A stretch of DNA of 64,000 bases from Fusarium oxysporum f. sp. lycopersici 4287 (Eukaryota; Ascomycota; Sordariomycetes; Hypocreales; Nectriaceae): positions 2,209,301 to 2,273,300 of the forward strand of contig NC_030996.1 in assembly GCF_000149955.1 (NCBI RefSeq), written 5' to 3'. Shown here in pieces: positions 9,684 through 21,933 of the stretch. The notes under the pieces are model-generated. The model saw only the letters and a list, made by a program, of their open reading frames with translations. It did no database searches and was not told the DNA's origin. The translations under genes were made by a program, and so were the position numbers. The first letter of the stretch is position 1, and each line of letters opens with the position of its first letter.

Positions 9684-12109
9684 ATGGATAACGACAGCTC
9701 CACTCAGCCAGAGCAGACTGCTCAAGCCTCCGATGTAGGCCTTGCGTGCAACTGCTGTCGGAAGCGTAAGCTTCGATGTTCACGAGAGACGCCAATCTGC
9801 GAACACTGTCGAAAGACAGGTATGGCGACATAACGCTCCACCATTTGCTGAGATATCTTACATACCTTATCAGGGCAAGATTGCGTTTACGAGACAAAAC
9901 GTGCCAAGCCTGGCATGAAAGCCGGTGCCATCGAAAATGTCCACAAAAGGCTTGGTACAGACAATTCTCGTATACCACGACAGTATGACTGATTAAAGAT
10001 TAGATGCATTGGAACGGACGATCGCGAAACAACAGACAACATTAGAAGCCCTGCGCACTGAACAGACATCAAATAATAACGCAAGCTCACAACAAGAAGC
10101 TATTGATGGACAGAGTCTGCTCTTCTCTCTTGCACGTGAGATATTCAAACTCGGCAATCCAGCTCTTACCGTTTCTTCAGACACTTCCCATGATTCCGGA
10201 AATAAACGTCGTCGAACGGAAGAACACGATGCGCAACAAGAAAGGCTTCATTATGTGGTCAATCAGCCCACTCTGCCAGACAATGTCATCCTCGATCAAG
10301 TCATAGACGCCTACTTTCGGCAGATACATCCATGGATTCCTATGATACACGAAGGCCGATTTCGCAAACGACTTCAAGATCATGGCGATAACACAAACTT
10401 GCTTCCACTCCTACAAGCCATGATCTTGAGTGCCTCACATCATGTTCCTAGGCGCGACGTCGCCGAGATAGCACAGAGTCTTATTGGGGACCAAGAGGAT
10501 GTCAGAGACTGGGTGGTTGCCAAAGCTACCAAATGTCTGTCAGTGGAGAACCTACAAGCTCTAATAATTATCTGTTTCCGTGATGTAAGCTAGCGCTTGA
10601 TCCTTGATTCACTCTCGGGGCTAACACGAATTCAAGATTGGTGACGGAGAAGAGTGCCGAGCATGGTCGCTTATCGGTGCTTTAACTCGCATGGTTGAAT
10701 ATCTCCAGCTCACGATAGAAAGCGACGAAGCAGACCGTTCATCCTTTTCGCGACCATACACCTCTCTACACCCGCCACATGGATGGACAGAAGCGGAAGA
10801 AAGAAGGAGGGTATTTTGGTGTGTCTTCAACCTAGATCGCTTCTGCTCCTTCACTACGGCTTGGAACACTAGCCTTACCTCAGATGATGTCAACCGCCGA
10901 TTGCCCTGCGATGGAATAACATGGAGAAAAGAGGAGGCTGTATCCACCCCATACTTTGGTATCTGGGATAAATCGGCCGCACGCATCGGAAACCCCATCG
11001 CGTTTCTCCCTTCACATTCTACCACCGCACCAGCCACTGCCGATGAAGGCGGTATTACACCATCCGAAGCAACAACATCGCCGGGAGCAGCAGCGTCTTC
11101 TGTTGACATGTCGACAGTCGGGGCTTTTGCGTATTGTATCGAGGCAACCGAGTCACTGAGTCGCGTCACGAGTTACTTCCTCCAGCAGAAGGTCAATATC
11201 AAGGACCATAACGATCTCGGTAGTTGGCTCACAAGATTCAAAGAGCTCGACGTGCGGTTGGTGCACTGGAAGATGCTTCTCCCTAAGAAGTGGAAAGTGA
11301 ATATTGCTCAGCAATCGTCGAGGATGGATCCAAACCTTACGCTAGCTCACGTCACACACAATGCATCTATGATACTACTTCATCAGCCCATCGCCTTTCC
11401 TCCTCTGGACTGGACTTTCCGAACAAGGCTACCGAGCTTCTGCAGCCTTGATACTTGCCAAGCGGCAGCTATCGAGATCGCCACGATAACGAATCACTAC
11501 CTCCAGATTGCTGAGCATACAGGGCCTCTGAGTAATCAATACGCTTTCTGTGTATACCTTGCGGCCAGAGTTCTGCTTTTACATTGGCGGTATCATGCTA
11601 CCGATTCTTTGTCATCCGAGTTCTGGGCATTAATACAAAACCTAGAAACCATGGCTAAACGATGGGCGGGGCCTCATCAACTCGGGATTAGGGAGAATCT
11701 AGCATCCAAGTATCAGGCTGTTCTTGTTGACTTGCATACTCGATGCGTTCAAGACGCATCTTTCAACATCAATCCTTCGGCTTATACAACAGAAGTTAAG
11801 CACTCTCGATCAGTGTCACAACACTTAGATGCGGCTCCGAGATTGCAAGGTCATCAAGCTGTTAGACATCCAGCCCAAGAGAATGGAGGCCCCTCATTCG
11901 CAGGCAATGTGTCAGCTAACGCGTACTACCCTGGTGCAACGCCTAGCTTAGTCAATGCTCAAGCAGGGCAAAGAAGCGGTAGTGTAGGAAGTGGAGACTT
12001 GGGCATGATTTCTCAGATGCTCCTTGATGCCGAGTTTATTGATATGGATCGCGTTATTAGCTTTGATGATGGTATCTTTGGAACTGAACACGAGAGCGGG
12101 TGCTTCTGA
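9684..12109 (+). CDS. Zn2Cys6 transcription factor with fungal_trans domain
   Basis: The exons are 9684-9819, 9874-9954, 10004-10584 and 10637-12109, giving 756 aa. Residues about 22-51 form the binuclear zinc cluster: [21 protein letters not shown], then after the first intron KTGQD-C, with the usual CX2CX6CX6CX2CX6C spacing. A linker and a short coiled-coil heptad region ([16 protein letters not shown]) follow the second intron. The middle region ([17 protein letters not shown], then [18 protein letters not shown] and [10 protein letters not shown]) is the fungal-specific transcription factor domain. The C-terminus is acidic and Asp/Glu-rich, suggesting activation. The gene lies between DUF2264 and an MFS permease, so it is a plausible pathway activator for the saccharide group; the target genes are inferred. 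Confidence 0.88.
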
Positions 12110-12634
12110 GAGGGTGTGGTGTAGTATTATCAATGTAATTCTCATCATTCTTTTTTATTAAAATTCAGCGACTAAAAGCGGCCAATTATTTACAATGAGA
12201 TCAGGACTCGGCGTGTTGAGAGTTTCGCGAATGGCAGCAGTCGGCCTTCGGTGTAGCATCCACCGACGCCAGTAAAGTAACAACATTTTCGTATAGAAGG
12301 CCAGTTCACAAATCGGCTCACTGTAAATTACCCCAGGTTTCTCACAGCCTTGGCAATTGATAAAACTTGGAGATCCCCCGTTGCCCGAGAAAATTGCCCC
12401 GACAGATTTGCCCCGATGGTTTTTGGCGACAGACCAACTTCAAACTGGGGTGACCCCATGGGGACGGGCATGCGGGGTAATGCGACCCCGGATTCAGAAC
12501 AAGCACACGATCGACAGATACAAGAAGACAGTCAAGACGATCATTATAGTCAAATTCCATCAGCTCATGTCTCACTTTAAGGGCACGATCAAAGCTGAAC
12601 ACATTCTAACAGTGTCACCTTGCAATCCATCGCC
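12110..12634. promoter_or_regulatory. MFS promoter region with CCCCG-rich words
   Basis: The region ahead of the permease carries repeated GCCCC/GGGGT words at about 12390-12490, including the near-palindrome GGGGTGACCCC at 12447-12457. This cluster of C4/G4 words is denser than in neighbouring intergenic DNA and could be a regulator site. No coding potential is seen. Confidence 0.35.
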
Positions 12635-14686
12635 ATGACTTCTCAACCGAGGACCAACGATGGGCTCGAGATCCAGCCTACGAATGAGCAGCCACAGACT
12701 CGCCGGGACATCGCTGGCAACCCCGAAGAGATCCCCGAGCCAGTAGTCAAGAATGGAGTTGTCGTTAGTTCGGCGACCAAACCCGAGGCCAAGAGTGTCT
12801 GGCTCGCCTGGCTCTACATCTTCAATTGGTACCCTGGTCATTACAGCAAGGAGGAGAAGCGACTTCTCAGAAAGCTGGATCGCACCATTCTGCCACTTAT
12901 GTAAGCTCAAGCATCCTTCAACTAACACGATTGGCTAATGACCTCGCTTTCAGTTGTTCCATGTGTAAGTCCCGACCTGAAATCGGCAATCCCGAGTAAT
13001 AGTAGCGCTAACAGTTGATAGACTTCATCAAGTGGCTTGACCAGTCCAATATTAACAATGCCTATAATTCGGGCATGAAAGAAGAGCTTAATCTTAAAGG
13101 CATCGAGTAAGTTGGCTGCATCTCTAAAGTTTGCACATCTAACCTGATCCAGGTACAACTTGTTCTCTACCTTCTACAACATCGGCTATCTCGTAATGGA
13201 AATCCCCTGCATGCTGCTCATTTCTCGTCCCAAATATGCTCGTTGGGTTCTGCCCATCTGCGAGACTCTCTGGTCTATCATCACCTTTGTTCAATGCCGT
13301 AACAATAGCGCCCCAATGATTTACGGCATGCGATTCCTCATGGGGCTGTTCGAAACCCCAGCTGCTACTGGCTCTTTATACGTTCTGTCCTCTTGGTATC
13401 GATCTGATGAAGTGTTCAAGCGTGCTGGGGTGTGGTATGTTTCGAGCAATATCGGTGCCATGTTTGGTGGATACATGCAAGCTGCCGCTCATGCTGGTCT
13501 CGACGGAAAGGGAGGCATGGCTGGCTGGTAAGTTGACGGAAATCCGTTCCCTACTTCTCGTAGCTCTCTGACTCTTGTGACTTTAGGCGCTGGGTCTTTA
13601 TCATTGATGGCATTATTTCTCTGCCAATTGCCATTGCCGGCTTTTTTCTCTATCCTGGTGTGCCTACCAGCCCTCGTGTCTGGTGGCTTAGTGAAGACGA
13701 CCAAAAGCTTGCTCAGGCACGTATGCAAGACGATGGGATGAGGAAGAGCAAGAAGATTGGCAAGAAGATGCTGAAGCGTGTCTTTCGGAAGTGGCACTTT
13801 TACATCGCTGTCTGTACCTATGTCTGGTGAGTCTTGTGCCTTCTTGAACTGCAGCTCCTCAGTATTGGCTGGGACTAACGATGCTAGCTTTCAACTGACT
13901 ACCTGGGTTGCTGGCCAGATGATTGTCTGGGTAAAGTCTACCGGCCAATACTCTGTGGAGATGATCAACATCCTGCCAACGGGAGTCCAAGCACTAGCCA
14001 TTGTTGTGGGCATTACTGTGCCTTCGTTTGTCATGTCAGCTCCAGGACCCTCGCCTATCTCTTTGAACTAGAAGCTCACACTTCCTACAGGGTTTATCCA
14101 ATCTGGGTGCCTTTCTGTTTTGCAGGAACTGTCCTCCTGTTCTGTCACTCGACCCTTTTAGTCTGGAACATCCCTCTCGGATTGCATTTCGCCGCATACT
14201 TCCTCCTTGGTATGAGTTCTTGTATCACCCCCATGCTTTTCCCATGGGTGCACCTGATCATGAAGGACGACAATGAAGCAAGAAGCTTTACTACCGGCGC
14301 CATGGTGAGTTGATCAACATTCTAACCGACCTTGTTTTGAAGCTTATGAGAACTCTTAGATGACTGTTGGCTGGGCCTTCTTTACCTGGTACAACGTTGT
14401 CGCGTTCCCCATCACTCAAGGTCCTCGTTGGACCAAGGGTTTCTCGGCAAATGTCGCTCTCACCTGCTGTTATCTGACTCTATTCATGATTGGCCAATTC
14501 CTCTGGAGACGGGACATCAAAGCTGGTCTGTACAAGAGAGCTATTGAAGAAGAGGAGAATGAAGAGGCAGTGAATGAGAAGCTTGGCCCAGATGCTTTGG
14601 ACGACAAGGTTACTGATCATCAGGTTGGGCGGGCTCACATTGAGGACAAGAACGCCGAGGATGAGAGGATCAAGGAGATCAAGTAA
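12635..14686 (+). CDS. MFS permease, anion:cation symporter type (Dal5/Liz1-like)
   Basis: Eight exons give 554 aa: 12635-12900, 12954-12964, 13022-13106, 13153-13527, 13587-13826, 13888-14034, 14091-14304 and 14360-14686. The family marks are the entry segment after a charged N-terminus ([12 protein letters not shown]), then [16 protein letters not shown] and [18 protein letters not shown], matching the Dal5/Liz1 allantoate-pantothenate-vitamin type. About 12 membrane segments follow and the tail is charged and cytoplasmic. Exon 2 is only 11 nt. Skipping it would break the frame, and including it gives a natural LPLICSMYFIKW join. The gene follows the Zn2Cys6 regulator in the same orientation. 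Import of a uronic acid or its oligomer is one possibility, but such substrates are not established for this subfamily. Confidence 0.88.
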
Positions 14687-14870
14687 GACTCGTAGAGCAT
14701 TCGGCCACACCAGTCAATGTGTACAAGCCGGTCTCACACGATACGTCACGGAGGAGCTATTTACACGATGGCATATGAAATAGGAGTACATTAGGTAAAG
14801 CTATAAGTCCAGAAGATATTCCTTCCATCACATGGCTGAACAGTGTAAGATCGCTCATGTTTGCCCCAAA

Positions 14871-16311
14871 TTACAACTTTCTATCATAAAGCGGCTTGTG
14901 TTCTTCATGGATGCTGTGCTCACACTCATAATCGACGTGAACAAATGCCCGCTCAACATCACCAAGTCCTGCAAGATGTTAGCGCAGGTCGACAAAAAAC
15001 GACTATGTAGAATCTACCTTCAATCTTTCGCTGCAGTGACTGAGCAACATCATGGCTGATCTTGAGAGATGTTTGCTCATCCATGACGATATCTACCTCG
15101 ACATAATATTTCTGCCCAGCATGATACGCGCGGCACTTCTCTTTGTTAGTTGACTGTCGATACATCTGGTGTGCTACTCACTGTCTCGACCATAGAGATC
15201 TGGTCATCATGTGTTATGCTCATGTAGATCAACTTGGCAATAAACTCTTGGGGCGCGGCCTTGCCGACTAGTAGCCATATTTGTTCAAAAGCATTAGAGA
15301 TCCATGAGAAAAGGATCAGAAGTGCGATGCAGATAGCACCGATAGGGTCCAGATACCAGATGAACTTGTCACCTACGACCGACATGATGAGGCCAAAGCT
15401 GTTGACAGCAATGTCGTTACGGTGGTCAATCTACCAGATTATTAGAGAGATAGCCAAAATGGTCTCCGTCAGGCTTACAAAGAACACATGAACCGATGGA
15501 TACTTTCGGTAAGTCATGCAGTACAGCATGAGGGATGCCTTGCTGAAGACTAGAACACCATCAGCGATTGCGAATTGCGACTTGGATAGTTCACTCACTA
15601 GCAACGCAAACAAATATAATTGGTATCAGGTGAAGCTCCTCAGACTCGGTCTTGCCGGTGCCCAATGTTCTGGCCGATTCGATCAGAAGCTGGACCGCGA
15701 CCGTTGTCATGAGGGCGCAGAAAAGGATGACTCCAATGGTTTCAATCCGCGTTCGACCCTAGAACACCATGAGTTGCTGCATCAAGGACTTTGGGGATAA
15801 CATGACATACAACAGGATATTTGTAGATGCTTGGTCGAGCCGCCAGCCAAGAGGTAATGAGCATCACGAAAGAAGAAACAAGGTCCATCTGCGTCAACGT
15901 TAGAACACATCGCTTAACAAGCGAGTGTTACTTACAAACGCATCTGCTGCTGTAGCGAATAGCTGTGACCCGAGTTAGCTACCGGCCTGTACTATAATAG
16001 ATGTACGCCCATACCGCCAAAGATCCCGTCGAGATAGCCGCATACAACTGAATGACGAAAAGGCAAAAGTTGACTACAAAGGATGCATTAACTGCAAACT
16101 TGATCTTGCCTGCCACACGAGCCTCTTCTTCAGCTTGGGCCCTCTCTTCATCATCGATGCCAAGAAACTGGTCTATAAGCTTATTTTGTCGGGTATAGAA
16201 CTTCCGAAGTAAGCGTGCATCGCCTTGTGGGTAATCGTTCTTGATTTGTTCTTTTGTTACGTCTTCGCGTCGTCGGGATGTGAGGTTGAAAGGGTCGTTG
16301 ACTTCCTCCAT
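14871..16311 (-). CDS. Mn-type cation diffusion facilitator (CDF), 8 exons
   Basis: On the minus strand the exons are 16015-16311, 15936-15962, 15811-15888, 15599-15758, 15479-15549, 15182-15430, 15018-15138 and 14871-14968, giving 366 aa. The start is the first in-frame ATG at 16311. The N-terminus is charged (RKFYTRQNKLIDQFLGID), followed by six membrane segments. The two metal-site motifs are both DxxxD (DAFMD in TM2, DHRND in TM5), the pattern of manganese CDFs. The C-terminal domain ends in AFVHVDYE. The TM2 motif is split by an intron between F and M, and exon 2 is only 27 nt. The intron at 15139-15181 (43 nt) is the least certain. It is paralogous to the divergent gene at 17878. A role in exporting or compartmentalising Mn is inferred from the family. 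Confidence 0.85.
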
Positions 16312-17877
16312 GATGGAGTGTTGCAGTGAGGGTGGCGTAGAGGACGGTACGCTGACGATTGAGGTAGTGTTCGATGGGAGTATTCTTTTGACTTTCTGGA
16401 AGCTTTTGGAAAGGTAGCGCAAGTTTTCGATAGGAAACTGATGTCTTGGCGATTCCAGGAGAGAGCCACCTAGATATACACATGGCTGGATAGACAAAAG
16501 TCAAAGTAGGCATTTTCGGCCGTGTGGCTTTTATTACACCGAAAGGATGCTGCTCCATGATTTCGCTAGCTACGTGTAATAATGATCTGGAACCGTTGCA
16601 CAGCAAGTAGATCTCGGCTATCCGGCACCGTAACGCGGGGGTAGATCCTAGCGAGCTGGAACCAGGTCCAACGACGGAAGCCAATAAGACAGCTTGAAAA
16701 GAAATATTACCCGGAGAAAATATACCTGAGTTGTCCTTGGTTGCGATACCACTGTGGATTTGTATCATGCACAGCCTGGATTATAGAGATCCGACGTGGT
16801 ATTGAGGCTGTCATTTTTGAGACGGGATGATTTGTTTCAATGGCTATTGCTTATGTTCGAGACAGTTCTCCCATTACGTCGTCACCTTCGGCACCAGGTG
16901 ACATATGTAGCACAGTAAGTATCAGACTATTTTATTTCTCTATTAATACAGAAGGACTGAGAGAAAGACTACACTGGAATCATGACTTGGATACTTCCTG
17001 TCGCCGACAGATGAGTACGCCACGGTGGCAACAGGGTAGCTGGCTTGGAAAGGGGTTTATGTATAGGGACGGAACTTTGACTACACCGCTCGTTAGATAC
17101 ACAGTGCCAAGCGGCCCGTTCAAGAAATCGAGAGCCTCGTAAAAGAAAAAACTAAAAGGGCGCAAGACTCGGGAATGTGAGATTTTCGTCATCTCAAAAG
17201 CTTGGATGCATCACACCCTTTTTTTAACGGGCCAAGAAGAAGCTTAACTGGCAGTGCACTACTCCCAATTTGACCTAGGCTTGGCGGGATAGTGGATCCG
17301 GAAACGCAGATATCCTATTACTAAGCGGTTTGGCTGGTTTCCGTGAGATCTAAATCTCATCGGTGAAATTATTGCCTAAAGACCGAGCCCACCATCCGTA
17401 GATCACTCTTTTTCCATCTCTGACCCCTCCTCTGAGACTTGCCATTCTATTGAATGAATGAATCAGGCCACTTATGGCAAGACAATGAAAGATAATTGCA
17501 GGTACTAATTATCTTTATCCTTAAACTATTTATAGGCAGATGCATCTTTAATTGAGATAGACTTTATCTGGAATCTTGGTAATGCCGGCTAATTGTGGAG
17601 CAGACATGACTACGCGCCAGTCAGCCAAGTCAGCCTAAGGTGATTAGCGTCCTTGTGCATGCCAACGTCGGTGTTGTCACCGTGCCCAGACGCCACTATT
17701 TTGTGGGAAGCAATGACAGAATAATCTCCGGCGACATGGCTCCCTTTGTTGGGAGAGAAAGAAACCTGCAATTGCCTGTCATATGATTCGTTCTTTTTGC
17801 CATCTGTTATATCCTTGTTTCGTCTGGTTTTTTTGTTTCTTACTTGTTATTATTCCTTCTGAAACTTAATACACAAG
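16312..17877. promoter_or_regulatory. Shared intergenic region of two divergent CDF genes
   Basis: These 1.57 kb separate the start codons of two divergent CDF paralogues. Several short frames occur, none convincing. A long pyrimidine-rich stretch (about 17790-17870) precedes the right-hand ATG, typical of strongly expressed fungal promoters. A short TGAA repeat sits near 17453-17465. No metal-response site was identified. Confidence 0.4.
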
Positions 17878-19166
17878 ATGGCCGACCAGACAGAGAAGAT
17901 CACTATGAGCTCAGTACATGCCCGCGCTCATGTACAAGGAAAAGATGTCGAGGTCCAACATCATATCGACGATCCTTTGGGGCTTTCTGCACACATCAAG
18001 CTAGATTCCGACATGCCCAGAGCCAACACCTCACGCAAGCGTCGTCTAGGTCTCAAGAAGAATCACCCGCTGCAGGAGTTTTACGAAACACAGAACCAGA
18101 GCATCCGGGCCATGCTCAAGTCGGTGGAAGAGCACGAGCAAGAGGTGACAGACGCTCACGGCGCCAACACACTCATGTACAACATCTGCGTCAAAGGTTC
18201 TTTGGTCGCCAACATCATCCTCTCCGGTCTCCAGCTATATGGCGCTATCTCATCCAGCTCCCTCTCGCTTTTCACCACTATGGCCGACTCCGTCTTCGAT
18301 CCCATGTCTGGTATAATGCTGTACATGGCCCACCGAGCCGTCAACAAAGTCGACCCGAATAAATACCCTTCAGGCAGAGCCCGTATCTCGACTGCTGGCA
18401 ACATCGTCTTCTCCTTCATCATGTTTTCCGTCTCACTGGTCCTTATCGTCATGTCTGCCCGTGACCTGGCCGCCGGATCTGAGGAGGAGACCAACAAGTT
18501 TCATTTGCCGTCGGTCATTGCCGTGACTGTTGCCTTTGCTACCAAGCTGGGGCTTTTCTTCTTGTGCTGGACTGTGAAGGACATTTACAGTCAAGTGGAC
18601 ATCCTTTGGCGCGACCACCGAAATGACCTCTTTATCAACGGCTTCGGCATTCTCACATCTGTCGGTGGCTCCAAATTGAAGTGGTGGATTGACCCGATGG
18701 GCGCCATCATCTTATCCATTCTCATCGCTGGCCTCTGGCTCCATACTGCCTACGACGAGTTCCAACTGATGATCGGTGTCACCGCGGACAAGGACATCCT
18801 ACAGCTCATCACATATATCTGTGAGTATACTACCCCAATGGCTTATAGGGTGAATACTGACTGTTTAGCGATGACACACTCGCCTCTCATCGAAAAGGTC
18901 GATACAGTGAGGGCTTACTACTCGGGCCCCCGGCTTGTTGCAGAGGTCGACATAGTGATTGATCGCAACGAGCGAGTTGAAGTAGCACATGACGTTGCGG
19001 AAGACCTTCAGATTAAGCTAGAGAAGCTGCCCGTCATTGAGCGTGCCTTTGTGCACATTGACTATGAAACTAGTCATAAGCCAGTAAGCTCATCACCTCA
19101 TGCTTATCCAAGTCTCATTTTGCTAACGAGTATAATTAGGAACATAATCTGAAAAAGCTGATGTAA
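17878..19166 (+). CDS. Mn-type cation diffusion facilitator (CDF), 3 exons
   Basis: The exons are 17878-18820, 18869-19083 and 19140-19166, giving 394 aa. After an N-terminal extension, the HPLQEFYETQNQSIRAML segment aligns with the RKFYTRQNKLIDQFL segment of the divergent neighbour. The metal-site motifs are DSVFD (TM2) and DHRND (TM5), both DxxxD as in manganese CDFs. The cytoplasmic domain contains VDTVRAYYSG, EVDIVID and RAFVHIDYE. A tiny last exon of nine codons (EHNLKKLM and stop) matches the end of the paralogue. The gene has two introns against seven in the paralogue, and none are at shared positions. Vacuolar, Golgi or plasma-membrane Mn export is the expected role; the location cannot be decided from sequence. 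Confidence 0.88.
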
Positions 19167-20412
19167 CCGGAACTGCATTACTCTATAAAAGTGCCAATGT
19201 GGAGATGCGTACAGTACAAATACAAACATAGATGCCTGCCCTATAGAATATGAACCGATGGTGACCCTGTGTCCTGCTTAAAATTAGAGTTCGATTGATT
19301 GAGCTTGAGCTTTTCGTAAGAACAATAGGTTCGCCCGCACCAACGGGGAAACTCAAGCCAGGATTATGTAGGCCGGTATTAAGCCCACTTGTTTACCAGC
19401 AAGTATAGATAATAATCACGAGCCACACCAGCGGAGTGCTGAACATGTATAATAAAGTCGATTCCTAGCACAAAGAATATCTGGCATATCTTCAGGCTAT
19501 CTTCTGTTTTGACTTGGCGAAATTGGCACATGCGTGAGGAACATAACCAAGACTTGACATGGGGAAAGCTTGGTTCTGGTCAGTTGAAGTGCCGCTTTAG
19601 TATGTCTCTCTTGATTTCATTAGCCAGATGACCTTTGTCAAGTGATATCTAGATGTAAATTAACTCCTTGTAAATTGTAAAGAGCAGACAGCGCATGAAA
19701 AAGGGCGCAACTCCAGATGCCTCCGAACGTGTTCTTCACGGCTAAACGAACGTCGGCAGTAGCGATAAATTAGATTATCTGGGTCCATCATGGTTTCAGT
19801 CTAGGCCTTGCAGTACGGTTCAGCTCAAGATGTTCGCTGTTGGTTAATTTGGCGAAAGGCAAGGATGTGTTTCTTATCGCAGCAGACTAGTATAATATAT
19901 GTTAAGGGTAGAGAAACAGGGAGAGGTAAGAGTCTGGAAGTGGCAGTATATTCTCAGATTTAGAACTAAAATTCGGATTTAGTACCCGTTGATTAGAACC
20001 TGGCTTTACTGTTTTGGCCAAGGTTCTATAAAAAGCGGGATAGATACAGTCTCCTGTTAATTTAGTGCAGCAATGTCTATTGGTCTGTGCTTCGACTCTT
20101 ACTTAATTATTCCGATGCAAAGAACGGACATCGGTAAAGATTAAAGTCCGAATTGAGAATCAGCTATGTTTAGGTGCTCCTAACCATACAAGTCGACAGG
20201 CAATTCTCACCGACTCCGAGTTTCGTAGCTGAAGGTTTAACCTTGTTTACTTATAAAAGCCTCCTTGAAGCATAACAGTTTACTTTCTCGTTTTAAAGAA
20301 CATTAACTCCAGATCTCTGCTCAACAGACAGTCAACGCTTCACTGCTTTGCATAGCTAGTGCTTCAAGCTTTATCACCATCACGACCCCAAAAGACATTT
20401 GCAGTAAAGTAA
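19167..20412. other. Intergenic region
   Basis: About 1.25 kb with no supported gene. TATA-like words occur at about 20026-20034 (ATAAAAAGC) and 20250-20258 (TTATAAAAG), both upstream of the decayed oxidoreductase at 20413. This suggests that the gene once had an intact promoter. Confidence 0.4.
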
Positions 20413-21679
20413 ATGCCGACCAATCGAGCTGCTTGGGTCAGGGGACCAAAGTCCTATCCCTTGGAAGTGGGGCCAGCTACGTTTCCGACTCCGAAGTCGG
20501 GTGAGGTTATCATCAAGGCCCAAACCTATGCTCTGGTAAGAAGGCAGCCACAGTTTGTTGTATGGAACACTCCATCACTAACAGTCATCCCATATTTAGA
20601 ATCCAGTCGAATGGAAGGTCCAGTAAGTATCACTTGGTCGTAGAGAAAAAAGCTCATTATCCATCTAACATGATCCTAACAGAGAACAAGACTTCTTTGT
20701 CAAGACCTACCCGTTCATCCTCGGCGCTGACGTTGCAGGTTATGTTGAAGATGTTGGCAAAGGTGTCACTCATGTTCAAAAGGGCCAACGTGTCATGGGG
20801 TAACCAACCCCTTTGCCCCACGGTGCAAGGAACAAACAACTAAGCTAATCATGATCCAGATACTGCATTGGCTTGGGAGTAAACGACCCAGCATTTGGTG
20901 GTTTCCAGCTCTACCCTATTCTGTTTGCTTCGTTGGTCTGTCCAATTCCGGACAGTCTGAGCTTCGACGAGGCAGCTGTGGCTCCCCTTGCTGTGACTAC
21001 GGCAGCGGTGAACCTATACCACCGCTCTCACCTAGGCTTGCCACTTCCAAGCCTAAACCCTCAGCCCAGTGGCAAGGCCATTTTGGTCTGGGGCGGATCA
21101 TCTTGAGGGTTCTACGGCTATTCAGTTGTCTGTCGCTTCTGGTCTGGAAGTAATAAGCACGGCGTCGAAGCTCAATCATAGCCTCGTCAAATCCGTTGGT
21201 GCGACTACCGTCCTTGACTACAAAAAGTCCAACCATTGTGCAAGACGTTGTGTCTGTGCTGTCAGGTCGTGAACTTGTTGGCATCTTTGACGTTATTTCA
21301 GAGCCAGAATCCATGAGACCTGTCAGCGAAATCCTCGATCAAGTTGGCAGCCACAAAGTTGGTCTTGTGGTGCCACCAACAATCGAGTTGTCCAAGAACT
21401 TCATCCCCACATTGTGTAAGGCCAGCCACGAGCACATACTGTGATTTTGCTTCCCATATTAATCATTCGGTAGCACTTGCATTTGAGATCTTGAATAATG
21501 ATGAAAGCAAGGTTTTGAACCACATATGGCAGGAATTTCTGCCCGAATCTATTCGCCGAGGTAGCTTCCAACTCCAGCCTCCCCCGGTCATTGTTGGCAA
21601 GGGCCATGGTGACATCCAGCAAGGACTAGATAAGTTGAGATCTGGAGTCTCAGGTCAAAAGTTTATCGTGCACGTCTGA
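20413..21679 (+). pseudogene. Decayed MDR enoyl reductase/quinone oxidoreductase (ToxD-like)
   Basis: The original gene can be followed with introns at 20536-20599, 20623-20682, 20800-20859 and about 21416-21474. It encodes a zinc-independent medium-chain dehydrogenase/reductase of the fungal ToxD/quinone oxidoreductase type. Visible marks are NPVEWK after intron 1, FILGADVAGYVEDVGKGVT, FDEAAVAPLAVTTAAVNLY, the nucleotide-binding GGSS followed by GSTAIQLSVASGLEVISTAS, and the C-terminal VIVGKGHGDIQQGLDKLRSGVSGQK. Two lesions break the frame: one inside the glycine-rich NAD(P) loop near 21108-21115, where a stop follows WGGSS, and one near 21225-21232 after DYKKS. Both act as +1 shifts and are not explained by introns. 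Two independent breaks favour a real pseudogene over a sequencing error. Confidence 0.75.
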
Positions 21680-21933
21680 CAGGTGTCTGTTCGGTGCTTG
21701 CATACATGTCATAGATTCTCGTGGAAGGGCAGAGGAGCATGGACGCTGGATGCCGCGTTGCTTGGACATTGTTCGTTTTTCAACCGCCTTTCCTCTACTC
21801 CTTTGTTGTTCTGTACTGATATCCAACAATCCTGTAAATGAGACAGAGGAAGAAAACAAGGTGACAGATTCTCGGTAAAGACTGGATAGTTTAATAAATA
21901 TAACCTCTGTAACTAAATCCTAGCCATTTATCT

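Noticed and set aside
16840..17142. 100-codon frame in the CDF intergenic region
   Set aside because: It has no recognisable domain, and an overlapping frame of similar length exists on the other strand.
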